DNA of 64,000 nt from Sipunculus nudus (lineage: Eukaryota > Annelida > Sipuncula > Golfingiida > Sipunculidae). Under the pieces are notes generated by a model, which saw nothing but the letters and a program-made list of their open reading frames with translations, ran no database searches and was not told the origin of the DNA. The translations under genes and the position numbers were made by a program. The stretch is from contig CM049309.1 in NCBI GenBank assembly GCA_026874595.1, forward strand, positions 56,223,926 through 56,287,925, read 5' to 3'. Of the stretch, positions 13,313-24,600 are shown piece by piece. Numbering within the stretch: the stretch's first letter is position 1; each line of letters begins with the position of its first letter.

Positions 13313-14510
13313 TGCCCCCGCCACAAAGTGGCCGGGGCATATAGTTTTACCCATGTCCGTCCTTCCATCCTTCCGTCATTCCGAAATCAAACAGTTGTAC
13401 GGATTTTTTTTCGCAATGCCTGCAGATATTGGCCTGATTTTTGGTGTGTGGGCAGATAATGACCAGTTACAGAACAAGTTCGCGTTTTGTCCCGGTTGAC
13501 CTACTTTTGACCGTTTTACGGCTCCTAAACTTAGAAAATTTCATGAAAAATAGAAATTTTCATGACAAACACACATGTACGGACTTTTTTTCGCAATGTC
13601 TGCAGATATTTGCCTGATTTTTGGTGTGTGGGCAGATAATGACCAGTTACAGATCAAGTTCGCGTTTCGTCCCTATTGACCTACTTTTGACTGTTTTACA
13701 GCTCCATTACTTAGAAAATTTCATGAAAAATAGAAATTTTCATGACAAATACACATGTACAGACTTTTTTTCGCAATGCCTCCAGATATTGGCCTGATTT
13801 TTGGTGTGTTGGCAGATATTGACCAGTTACAGATCGAGTTTGCGTTTCGTTCCGGTTGACTTACTTTTGACCGTTTTACGGCTCCTAAACTTAGAAAATT
13901 TCATGAAAAATATAAATCTTCATGACAAATACACATGTACGGACTTTTTTTCGCAATGCCTGCAGATATTGGCCTGATTTTTGGTGTGTGGGCAGATAAT
14001 GACCAGTTACAGATGGAGTTCGCGTTTTGTCCCAGTTTACCTATTTTTGACCGTTTACGGCTCCTAAACTTAGAAAATTTCATGAAAAATAGAAATTTTC
14101 ATGACAAATACACATGTACAGACTTTTTTTTCGCAATGCCTGCAGATATTGGCCTGATTTTTGGTTGTGGGGAGATAATGACTACTTACAGATCGAGTTC
14201 GCGTTTCATCCCAGTTTACCTATTTTTGACCATATGACAGAGATCCTTAACATAGAAAATTTCATGAAAGACAGAAATTTTAATGAAAAATGCACATGTA
14301 TGGATTTTTTTTCACCATGCCTACAGATACTGGCCTGATTTTTGGTGTGTCGCTTGATAATGACCCGTTACAGATCAAGTTTGCATTTTGCCCTTGTTGA
14401 CCTACTTTTGACCATCGACACCTCCCGAACTTAAAAAAATTTGACAAAATTTAACAAATGTTTCTAATTTGCCCTAGGCGGGGGCATTCGTGTCGTTCCG
14501 ACACATCTAG
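13313..14510 (+). mobile_element. Family 5 Helitron-like element with six 180-bp units
   Basis: The 5' end after an A is a near-perfect hairpin, TGCCCCCGCCAC aaa GTGGCCGGGGCA. The 3' end is GGCGGGGGCAT, then a GTGTCG ttc CGACAC stem, then atCTAG before a T. The subterminal pair TGCCCCCGCC / GGCGGGGGCA is exact. The body holds units anchored on tcgcaatgcctgcagatatt at 13411, 13591, 13771, 13951, 14131 and 14312, a spacing of 180, 180, 180, 180 and 181 bp. Because 180 is 60 codons, short open frames repeat from unit to unit; I regard them as by-products. Confidence 0.8.
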
Positions 14511-14760
14511 TTTTTCAATAAACCGTTATAATATTGATTGCTCCTGACCTCCTGCTACTGGTGACCGCCACAGCTGAGGGAACCAGGTCTTCTCTAGTCA
14601 GGACTCTTAAGTGTCTGTTGTAGGGTCAACCAGGCAGGATGAAATGGCCAACTGCAGCTCGTTAATATTCCCCAAGTTGTATTTGGACACCAGAATAAAT
14701 AGGATATCTTGAGTTTATTTGTTATTCAAAATCAGTTTTGTTATCACATCTTGAATTTTT

Positions 14761-16790
14761 TAGCTCAGTTGACTGTAAGTCATCTGAGCTATTGTGATGG
14801 TCCTGTCTTTCATCCATCCACCTGGCCAGGCATCTGTTAACAGGGCATGTTTTGAAACCATTTATTCAAGTTTTCAGACACCATGTCAGGTATTATTTAC
14901 ATTAACAGTTGTGTGCAGTAAATGATGCAGCCCTTACCATTGGTTTCACTCCAGGCAGGTCCCTTGGCTCCACTCGGACAGGCTTACCCTCTTGCCCCCC
15001 ACCCTTTGGTCAGGATGCATAAACTAGATGAATGTTAAAATTTTCTGTATTTAAATCATTCTTATTCTAGAATTTTGCTGCATTTTGGATTTTGTTTTGT
15101 ATAACATGGGGTTACAATGGTTTAAGTGCACATTTAATTGTGTCCACAAAGTGATGTTTTGCTATAAAAGTGTGGATGTTCATAATATGAGGAATTTCTT
15201 TACTTCAGAAGAGTAAAAACTTTGCTTTCTTTTTCAACATTTGTGCAATTTAATATTAATTTCAGTGATAAATTATAGTTGAAATAATAATTAGGATAAT
15301 GATATTATTTCTCCGTCATCCAACCAGCAGTGTGTATACCTGGTTTGGAAAGGGAATTTTTGAACAAATTTATTGAACCTTTTATTTTTTTGTCCCCCGA
15401 AGTCACCGACGGCGACGGGCATAAAAAGTGGTGAGCGTCTATCCATCTTTCTGTTGGTTCATCTGTCTGTCCATTACAGATATGTTAATGCAATTACTCA
15501 AAAAGAATTTGAGGTACAATCACCAAAAATGCAGCATTGATGCATCTTATCAAGGGCTAGGTCAAGTTCAAACATGGATGACCTTGACACTTTTCAAGGT
15601 CTCAGTGAAGATAATGCTGAAATGATGAAAATTTCATAAAGAATTTGAGGTGCGGTCACCAAACTCACAGCATTGATGCAGCTCATGAAAGGCCAGATCA
15701 AGTTCAAACAAGGATGACATTAACACATTTTTCAAGGTCACATAGGCAATAACGCTAAAATGATGTTATCGCAATAACTCAAAAAATTTCAGGCTCAGTC
15801 AGCTAACTTGCAGCTTTGATGCACTTCATTTAGGGGCTAGGTCCAGTTGGAATATGGATTACCTTGACACGTTTTCAAGATCAGAGAGGCGATAATGCTA
15901 CAATGAATTTTATGCAATCACTCGAAAAGAATCTGAGGCATAGTCACCAAACTTGCAGCATTGACGTACCTCATGAAGGGCTTGGTCAGGTTTGAATATG
16001 GATGACCTTGATGCAGTTTTAAAGGTCACAGAGGTAATCTTGGTGAGTGACATTGACTAATCTCAGATTTCATACAGGTTTTCACAACTGTTTTTCCAGC
16101 TATTTCCACAACAGGTGGGGAAAATACTAAATCTGTTCCACAGATCAACTTTTCCCTTGTAGTAGATAAAATTCAGCACGTACTGAAAATGTCAATGTAC
16201 AAAACATTTTTGGAATAGTGACCCAAAGAATAATCTTGAAGATGCCACGTTGTGGCATTATTTTTTTTTCCAAGTGATATTATCTTAATAAATAATTATT
16301 TGCTAAATTCAGTTTATACATTTTGTGATTTAAAAATAGTAAAATATATATGTGTATGCATAATTTGACATGATATGAGCCAAACTATGGATAATTAATA
16401 ATGCATCTTACATTTCTGATTAACTTATATTTTCAGAATATTTTCATTGCAAATTAATTTATAAAACTTGTAAATTTAAAAAATTGACTATGATAAAAAC
16501 TATTCATGCAAAAAATGGATATGCTAAAAGTAGGGTTTTACTTTAATATAAACTTAAAATCATTATTCCCCTGAAAATGAAATAAAGGGATCAGTCTTTT
16601 CTGTCCAACTGTCTGTCAACCTGTAAATATTGCATATGCAACACAGAATCTCAAAACTTTTTTTCATAGCAGTCATGTTAGAGTATTAGTTTGCAGTCAT
16701 ATATTGAGTACTTTACTATAAGCAGATTGGAGGGTAATTTCCTCTTAGCTTTTCAAATACTAATATATTAAATATAACAATAACAATAGA
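14761..16790 (+). mobile_element. Family 1A element, 3' end missing, interrupted by family 7
   Basis: It starts with tagctcagttgactgtaagt and the rest of the 5' hairpin. It carries body blocks shared with the copies at 30208, 52168 and 57337 (for example aagtgatgttttgctataaa and gaagatgccacgttgtggca). The block is split at about 15388-16145 by another element. The usual end (gacccatgggtccc) is absent and the copy runs into a family 4 fragment. Confidence 0.65.
15388..16145 (+). mobile_element. Family 7 insertion with about 139-bp tandem units
   Basis: The left edge gtcccccgaagtcaccgacg follows a T run. The right edge has an ATCTGT tcc ACAGAT stem and then cccttgtagta. Four units repeat the word gataatgct(g/a)aaatgatg with spacing of about 139-141 bp (about 15479, 15609, 15748, 15889). 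The flanking family 1A sequence joins across it when compared with 33520-33550. There is no coding capacity. Confidence 0.6.
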
Positions 16791-17200
16791 AATCAGCAAA
16801 GCTCGCATTTGCTAAAATTTACAAAAAAATGTATTTCAGATCTGCATAAACATATGATCTTTTGTAAACCCTATAAATTTTTTTATTACTGCATATTTTT
16901 TCCTGAAGTTTGATACACCAATTGTTTCTACCAAGATCTCTGACATGTTTGAAAACCGGTGAACTTTCCCTTCAAGGTGAAATCAGCAAAAACATAGGAT
17001 TTTGTAAACCCATAACTTTTGAAATACTGCATATTTTGAATCAGTTTTGATACACAAAGTAAAAAAATTGGTGACGCTGACTCTGGTGACCTTAAGCATC
17101 TAAAGTGTCAATATATGCTTTGGAAGAAGGGGACTTTTGAAAAGGGGGTATGGCCAATGTGTGGGGATACTATGGCATCTCCAATGCCAGAAATGTCTAG
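16790..17200 (+). mobile_element. Family 4 Helitron-like 3' fragment, CTAG end
   Basis: The right end reads ggggatactatggcatctcc, then aatgccagaaatgtCTAG before a T. The stem TGGCAT / ATGCCA ends about 9 bases before CTAG. It matches the end of the complete copy at 40493-41363. The left boundary is uncertain and the 5' hairpin is absent. Confidence 0.55.
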
Positions 17201-17314
17201 TTATTAATACAATTAAAGATGATATTACTTAATAAACATACTGGTCATGTGACTAATATTCATTAAGCTTTTTCATGTGCAGTCTTTCAAGAAAAATATT
17301 AAAATATAAATATT

Positions 17315-17727
17315 TCAGTTCAGCTGACTAAAAGTCATCTGAGCGAGAGTGATCATTCTTCATCTGTCCGTCTGTCTGTCAACCCCAGTGGTCCAGTAAC
17401 AAGGCACAAATCGTAACCACTGGACCTAGAAATTTTAACTAAACACTCATATAGGTCCATGAAAGATCTCCTTGGAAACCTGGAATAGGTCACTGTGATC
17501 TATATATCTCCAAGCTATGGGGCTTAAAAGTACCCCCCAGAATAATTAAAAATTTGATACAACAGTCAGATGGGCACATATGGTAGCAGCTGGATGTAGA
17601 ATAAGGTAACTGTAACCTATGTCTAAGGTCTGTTGGCAAAATGCATGATTTGAGCACTCTGGAAGTCATGTTATCCATTGTTCAAGGTTGAATTCAGCTG
17701 TGCGCCATGGCCCATGATCCACTTGTT
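17315..17727 (+). mobile_element. Family 1B short hairpin-ended element
   Basis: It starts with ttcagctgactaaaagtcat then ctgagcg, and ends cagctgtgcgccatggccca then tgatccacttgt, a diverged form of the family 1 ends. The body has the 1B signature cgtaaccactggacctagaa. Its length of about 410 bp makes it the shortest copy with both ends in the window. Confidence 0.6.
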
Positions 17728-17859
17728 TAAAGAACAGGTGTAAGGCATGTTTGTAGCATTGTCTTTTAAATGATAATGAAGGTATTTAAATTATAATGAT
17801 TAGTCATTTTTTATGCCTTCTGGGTGCTGAGAGATAGGAATAATGCAGAAGTTATAACC

Positions 17860-18005
17860 CAAAATTAAGATATTGGAGTGAGTCTTGGATATTCCATCGA
17901 GATTCACAATTTTGTTTTTGAGATACCATCAGGGTTTGAACCATGGATCTTATGCTGGGAAGTCCAACCCCGTACTCACTAGTCCTTATGTTCTATCCCA
18001 TACCA
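17860..18005 (-). repeat. Possible tRNA-derived SINE fragment
   Basis: On the minus strand, gactagtgagtacggggttg resembles a box A region and, 37 bases later, ggttcaaaccc matches box B (GGTTCRANNCC). Between them, ttggacttcccagc could be an anticodon-arm remnant. The tail is AT-rich. There is no second copy in the window to confirm it. Confidence 0.3.
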
Positions 18006-18009
18006 TGTA

Positions 18010-21000
18010 AAGTTCAACTTTCCATAAACTTAGCTTAAAAAGGCAATGATTAAATTTATTTGCATGAATTATTTAGTTGTAAATTATATAAAATTTATGA
18101 ATACACGCGTTTTAGAGTATAAAATCCTCATCAGTCAACTTATAAGCGTTTGCTTTGAAGTTTATTTTCTTCTCTCTGTAGTGCTGATGATTACTGACTG
18201 TTAATGTACAGTAATCTTTAGTATTAATTCAAATTAATGTAAATCTAATCTTGATATATAAAAATGGCCTGTTGCAGAGATATAACATGTATAAATCATA
18301 TAATGTGGAAAGATGAGATTATAAATGAGAAAATTTACTGGACCAGGACTTTGATCTTTGTAGTGCTTACTGCAGCATGCCACTGCAGAAGTAAACAGTA
18401 TTCATGGCTGGTGGCCAAGAATGTGTTGCTGACTGCTCAGGAATGAGGTTCCTGCTTGGATCTGACTTCTCAGCATTGATTTACCTCTTACAATCCTCTG
18501 GGATTTATGCAGCAAAAGGTTTAGGATGTCAGTGAAGATATGTTTAATACAGCCCCATGGGACAACACAGTGTACTTCCTTTTTGGTGCAAGAATGAATC
18601 TGCCTGACGGTCTGCTGTCACATGTGTAAATCATGAATGAAAAAGTGATGCAATGACAAATACACAAATCTTACACAAACCATGCAAAAGTAATAATGAA
18701 TCTTACAGCCCAGACACCCTTAATGCATCTAGTGTCAAGAGCCACTGTTCCAGCAAGTCTCAATGTGTGTGCTTGCATGCAAGAAATGGTGTTTTTCTCT
18801 TTCTCTAATGATTCTGACATTTGAGCAGTCAAGTCTAGTAATGATGAAAGGTCTAATCATTTCTCCACAAGCTGGCATGTGTCAGAATGTCAGACCAAGG
18901 AATGTAAGCTGATTTTACTTGTTGATTTTATATTCCATTAACCAACATCTCATTAAAAAGCATATTTTTCTTAATGTTTTGCAGAACTGTTCCAGTATTA
19001 ATATTTAAGTAAATACTTCAGTAAAATAATGACAGTAATGTTAATATGAAAAACTTGTATTATTAAGTGAACAGGGAAATCTAACCTTACAGGTACTCGT
19101 TACTGTGGACATCTGTCTGTTATGGACCACTGGGACTGTGATAAGTAGACTCCAGGATGACTTCCCTTTCATATTAAAACCTTATTATAATATCACTCTC
19201 CGGCTTTCACATTTCATATTTATTTATCAAGAATCAGCATGAATAATGTTGTAATATGATTTCTGTCCTACTTTTGTCCCAATTTTTCCTTCTGTTTTCT
19301 TACTTTTGTCCTCCTTTTTCCATATTTCCATTCATACTATTGTATTGGGTGTGCTTGTTTTAAAAACATTGACCTCTTCTCATACAGCAGATTATGTCAC
19401 CAGGATGGCCATAATAGGGCCACACTGATGTTGTTTTATAATTTAGAATAAAAACTTAAAAATAATTATTCTGAGGTGTTTATTCTAGAGTTGTGTGCTT
19501 GACATGAAATAATCCCAGGAAAATTCTGAATATTTATGAAAAAGTAAATGTTGTTGTTAAAAAAACCCCAGAAACACTGTACCCATAAAAAAAAAGTTGC
19601 CATCAGTTGTATTTTAAATCAGTGTCTCTGAAATGGTTTAGTATCCTGAGTGACCTCAGGTCTGAGACAGCCTTCAGCATCAGTCCATAAACTATATCCT
19701 CCCCACATGGGTAGTATTTTGTAATCAGTGGTTGCGAGAGGTTTTATCTGCTGAGGCTGCTACTCTGTTTTTGCTGTTTGGATCAGCTTGCTGCCAGCCC
19801 ATAATGTTGTGTCCAGTCAGCTGTTAAACTGGCAGGTTTGTAAAAGATATCCACAAAAACTGCTGCATCAGCAAAATCTCATGCTGTATCTGATACCAGA
19901 ATACTAGAGTGTCTCTCAGTCACTACTAGCACACTGGTGGATCATGTTTTAGGTTAAAAACAGGATTCTTTGAAATAACACATATTATAAACACTGATAT
20001 TCTTATTCTATACCAGTTGAGGAAATGATTCTACCACCACCAGCGTGTTTGATAATCAGAATATTTGGTTATCTCAATATTAACATGCTGGATGAAACAT
20101 TCATTGCCTAAGCCATCTGGTCAATATAGTACAGTGGCTTGTAGGCCTTAATATGTTTCAGTCATTCTGTGCAGCCTTCCAGTGGTCTCTTGGAGGTAAC
20201 TCTGTAAGGTGTGATTGACTGTAGTGAATGACCTGAGGAGTGTAAGTTATTGTAACAGATCAGTATTTGATTATGCAGCCCCTGCTCTGTGGTGCAAGAA
20301 AAAAAGCAGTAGCATCAATCAGATATTTCTATGTTGGCCTTTTCAAGATGGCTTGTGCTGTTGGCAGAAGCGGCAAATTATGTGTTGCAAATTAAGAGAA
20401 TGTGACACAAGGTACATTTTCTAGAAATTTATCTGGCTTTGCTTCTGTGGATTTATGTTTACGCAAGGGACTGATTGTACATAAAGGAATAAGAAGAAAT
20501 AAAAAGTAAGAACTAGTGGAAACCTACCAGCTCAGTAGAACACTCATCAACCATATGATTTATGTAGATTTAATTTGGGTGTGGGTAAATCTAATACACT
20601 TACATAGTAATGTTGCATCAAAACTACACGTCTGAACAGTTTTGCTTCTGTTATGCTGTGAAAACCACCGATTATCTTTCTTTATTTGCAGTAGGACAGG
20701 TGTTTTATATGTTTTTTATGCATCTTTTTCTCACAGTCTTCAAGTTTTGGCTTTATTTTTTATTGGAATTTAGTACCTATACAACAGTAATTATCAGATA
20801 ATAGATAGTTTAGATTCTTTAGTTTGATCTATCTGTCAACTTCAGAATAAATTATATATATTTAGATGGGACCATCCACATTGCTGCTTAATTAGTTATA
20901 TATATGAACCGTTTCTGTTATACCTAAATCATATATACTCTTGAAGTTAACAGAAAAATATCATCAATCCTGGCTGTGTATATTGTTTAGGGTCTCCACA

Positions 21001-21488
21001 AGAAATTGTATATTTCTCATTTACCACTGTAACAGTGGGTATTATTGCATAAAATGTTGGACGTTTTAATTTGTTACATTTTGATATTAAGTTTGAGCGT
21101 GAGATAATGTTCGAATCATATTTTTCACTCCATGTTCTCCAATATGTTCATACATATATATTTCTTTGACCATCATCTTAAAAAGAATATGTATTGCATT
21201 AAACAACATGGAGTAAATGAAGTGCATCATATTATCATCCTGGAACAGATTTTGATTCTGTATTTTGCTGGTTGGTGCATATATTCCCCTTCATCAATCA
21301 TTCACTACACAGTGTAAATTGAACCTATTATAGATATAACCCCACTCTTGTCTAACTAAAAGTGACAGATGACATCAGGTGGTTGTAGCTCAGGGTTTCA
21401 TTATCTATACATTGTACTTTTTAATGTTAGTTATAGCCATAGACAGAATTGCATGTTGAGTTATTTATCATTATCTTTACCATTTCAG
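18010..21488. other. Non-coding DNA upstream of the first recognised DCAF15 exon
   Basis: No repeat array or coding signal was recognised. It is probably DCAF15 intron 1, since exon A starts in phase 0 without a methionine. Confidence 0.45.
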
Positions 21489-21607
21489 CTTGGAGGCCTC
21501 CATAGACATCACCGACGAAGCGTGGCAACACAGGTCTTTCATAAGTTACCTGGTCGGCTGGGCTTCAGTCTACGCAACATGATCAATGAGACAGTGTTAC
21601 AAGAAGG
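21489..21607 (+). CDS. DCAF15: DCAF15 coding exon A (first recognised)
   Basis: The acceptor tttcag precedes 21489 and the donor gtaagt follows 21607. Reading begins in phase 0 with LGGLHRHHRRSVATQVFHKL and continues through PGRLGFSLRNMINETVLQE, with a split glycine codon at the end. The KLPGRLGFSLRNMINE part corresponds to the human KLPPRV..SLKNIVDE helix-loop-helix near residue 40, which docks on DDB1. An earlier exon must supply the methionine and about 20-35 residues. Confidence 0.9.
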
Positions 21608-24600
21608 GTAAGTCTAAAACACCAGTGTTCATTATATATTCAGTTAAGCCTGACTTTATGCCTGGTTAGAGGCCACTGGTTATTGCTCAGTCCAGGGACT
21701 AGAAAATTCAGTCTGACTTTTGATCGTCCATTCTTTAGAAATTAGTAAATGTTTTTTTTTGTTGGAAACCTTTGAATTACTTGATAGGTTTTCTAATTTC
21801 CTAATATTTCCTTGTTATCTTTTGCTCATTAATCTATTCTTCAGTTCTTTTATGGAGTATATATTTTACATTTTCTATATAAAAGCACTCTTTAGCTTAC
21901 CTTTGAACTATAGACATGGCACAGTATCTGATCCTTGTCAGTTGTCTGTTCATCTATTAATAGTTTCAGAGACTTGACTTATTCTCACAGAATTTTGTTC
22001 AAGTATATCACCACCAAGTGTACTGAAAAATATTTTTCATGGTACCACCCTCTTTGGTTTTAATGTACAATTAGAAGAGCACTGTTTTCGGTACTGTGGT
22101 CCATTTTGCATTGCGTATGTGGAGGGTGCGGGGGGATGGAATGAAGAAAAAAACATGCATTATCTCCACATACATTCCTTTTAGCATACAAGGTTTGAAG
22201 AAAATTTGGTTGATCAGCCTATGTTGTTTTCCACTGTTGCGAACAGCCATGCATCAGTCCAGGATTGTAAAGTGTAATTGTAATTACCTGTAATTAATTA
22301 CAATATTTCAAGTAATTGAATGTAATTTGTAATTGAACAAAATTCAATTACAAGTAATTGTAATTGTAATTATTACAAGGGTAAAAATATATGTAATTTC
22401 ATTTACTTTTCAATTTCTTTCCAATAACTTTCCAAATTCATGACAGAGCACCATATGTTTACCTCATTCCTTTGCACTGTTTATAAAAACACTCTTGAGT
22501 AAGGATTGTAAGCTATGATTATTGAATAAATAGTACCCATGCATGTAATTAACATGGTAAATTATTAGTATGCCTTATAAGTTATACTGGCCTTTTTATT
22601 TTGCAAATGCCTCCACTGGAATGTAGATAAAGTTTGTTTACATAGCAATGACTGATGATCAGTCATTGCTATGTAAAAAATAGGATATCTGTGCCAACTT
22701 TTAGTAAGTGGGTGTTTACCAGACATATGTTATACATGCCATTGAGCATACCATAATGTCTGTGTCAAGGCCCAGATCCCGATCTGGACCAAATGAGATT
22801 GGTCTAGACCAAATCCAGATAGGATTCAGTCCGTCTAAAACTCCGATTGGGATTTGGGCTGGACCAGATCCTGATCAGGGTTTAGGCTGGACTGAATCCA
22901 GATCAAGATTTGGTCTTGACCAATTGATCTGGACCAATTTCTGATTGGTCCCAGAAATTGGTCCAGACCAGATCTTGATCAGGATTCTGACCAGTCTAAA
23001 CCCCGATCAGGATCTGGTCAAGCCCTGATCCTAATTTATACTGTTGACTTAATACTAAATAATGCCATGCCTTCAGTACAAACATTAGTTCAGCCTACTC
23101 CTAAGCTTATACCTAATTTTGTCATGACAAAGTTTTATTTATGTCATGCCAAACAAGTTAGTTGAACAAGTGAATATTAGAAAGACTGATACCTGACATG
23201 ATTTAATTAATAGCATAAAAGAATACTCCTGACTTTTGTGGCACATCTTAACCTTTGTAAAAATGATAAATATGTTAAAATTGGTGAATGAAATTGTATT
23301 ACCTACACACATCATGTATGTATGAATAATAATTAAATTCTGTATCTAAAATAAACAATTTACATTGATCTGATAATTAAAAAGAGCCTTGTGGACAAGT
23401 TAGCAAGTAAATACAGTTATGAGCTGGATCAGGGGTATGGGTAGTCATAACCTTCAACTAATCAGACTTGAAGTCATTCTCTTTGTTATTAATTAAAGAT
23501 CCGGATTTAGGCCAGACTGAATCCCAGTCAAATATGGTCCAGCCTAAATCCAGATCAGGATTTGGTCTGGACCAATCGGTGATAAAAAGTGCATAAAAAA
23601 TATTCCAGTTGAAACAGCATTTGTTAGAAATTTCTCTAGTACAATTATTATATGTACATTAATCAATAAATAAATATGTGAAGAGGACATTTTTGAAACC
23701 ATGTAAAGAAGTCGCAGAAAACCTGAGTAGCCAGTGTTGAACCTTGCACTGGATTAAGCCAAATTTATAACAAATGCATATGTACTGACTTTTTTTCCTC
23801 AATGCCTGTAGATACCACCCTGATTTTTGGTGTGTAGGCAGATAATGACCAGTTACAGAACGAGTTTGCGTTTTCGTCCCAGTTGACCTACTTTTGACCG
23901 TTTGATGGTGCTGTAACATAGAAAATTTCTTAAAAAAGTGCACATGTACGGACTTTTTTTTGCAGTGCCAGCAGATACGGGCCTGATTTTTGGTGTGTAG
24001 GCAGATAATGACCAGTTACAGATAGAGTTCTTGTTTTGTCTTAGTTGACCTACTTTTGACCATTTGACTGCTCCTGAACATAGCAAGTTTCATGAAAAAT
24101 AGAAATTTTCATAACAAATGCATATGTACTGACTTTTTTTCCTCAATGCCTGCAGATACCACCCTGATTTTTAGCTCAGTTGACTGAAAGTCATCAGAGC
24201 TATAGCGATCACTCTTTGTCCGTCGTCCGTCTGTCTGTCTGTCCGTCTGTCTGTCCGTTAACCAGGCACAAATCGTAACCGCTAGAACTGGAATCTGCTT
24301 ACTTGACATCCTGGGAGGTCCATGAAAAATCTCCTTGGAAACCAGAAATTAGGTCTCTGTTACCCATATCCTTCGAGCTATGGGGCCCCAAAGTACCCCC
24401 AAGAAAAGTAAAAAATTTCATACAAAAACTTCAATATCTCATTAACTACTTGACTGATGGTCATGATTTTTGGCATACATATTGATTATGAAATGTTCCA
24501 TCAGTTCCTGCAGACTTGTGGTGCCACCTGTATTGTTTGATTTTTTACGATTTTTTCCTCTATTTTTGAGACCTTTAAGGATGCTGTCATCTGTTAACGT

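Noticed and set aside
13935-14237. 100-codon frame with a 60-residue repeat
   Set aside because: The 180-bp unit is a multiple of three, so the frame repeats by arithmetic; other units carry stops in the same frame.
17490-17678. 62-codon minus-strand frame
   Set aside because: It lies wholly inside a family 1B element and is read opposite to it, with no recognisable domain.
22708-22944. 78-codon frame with Ser-Arg and Asp-Gln repeats
   Set aside because: It arises from the GATC-rich palindromic minisatellite; the reverse strand is similarly patterned.
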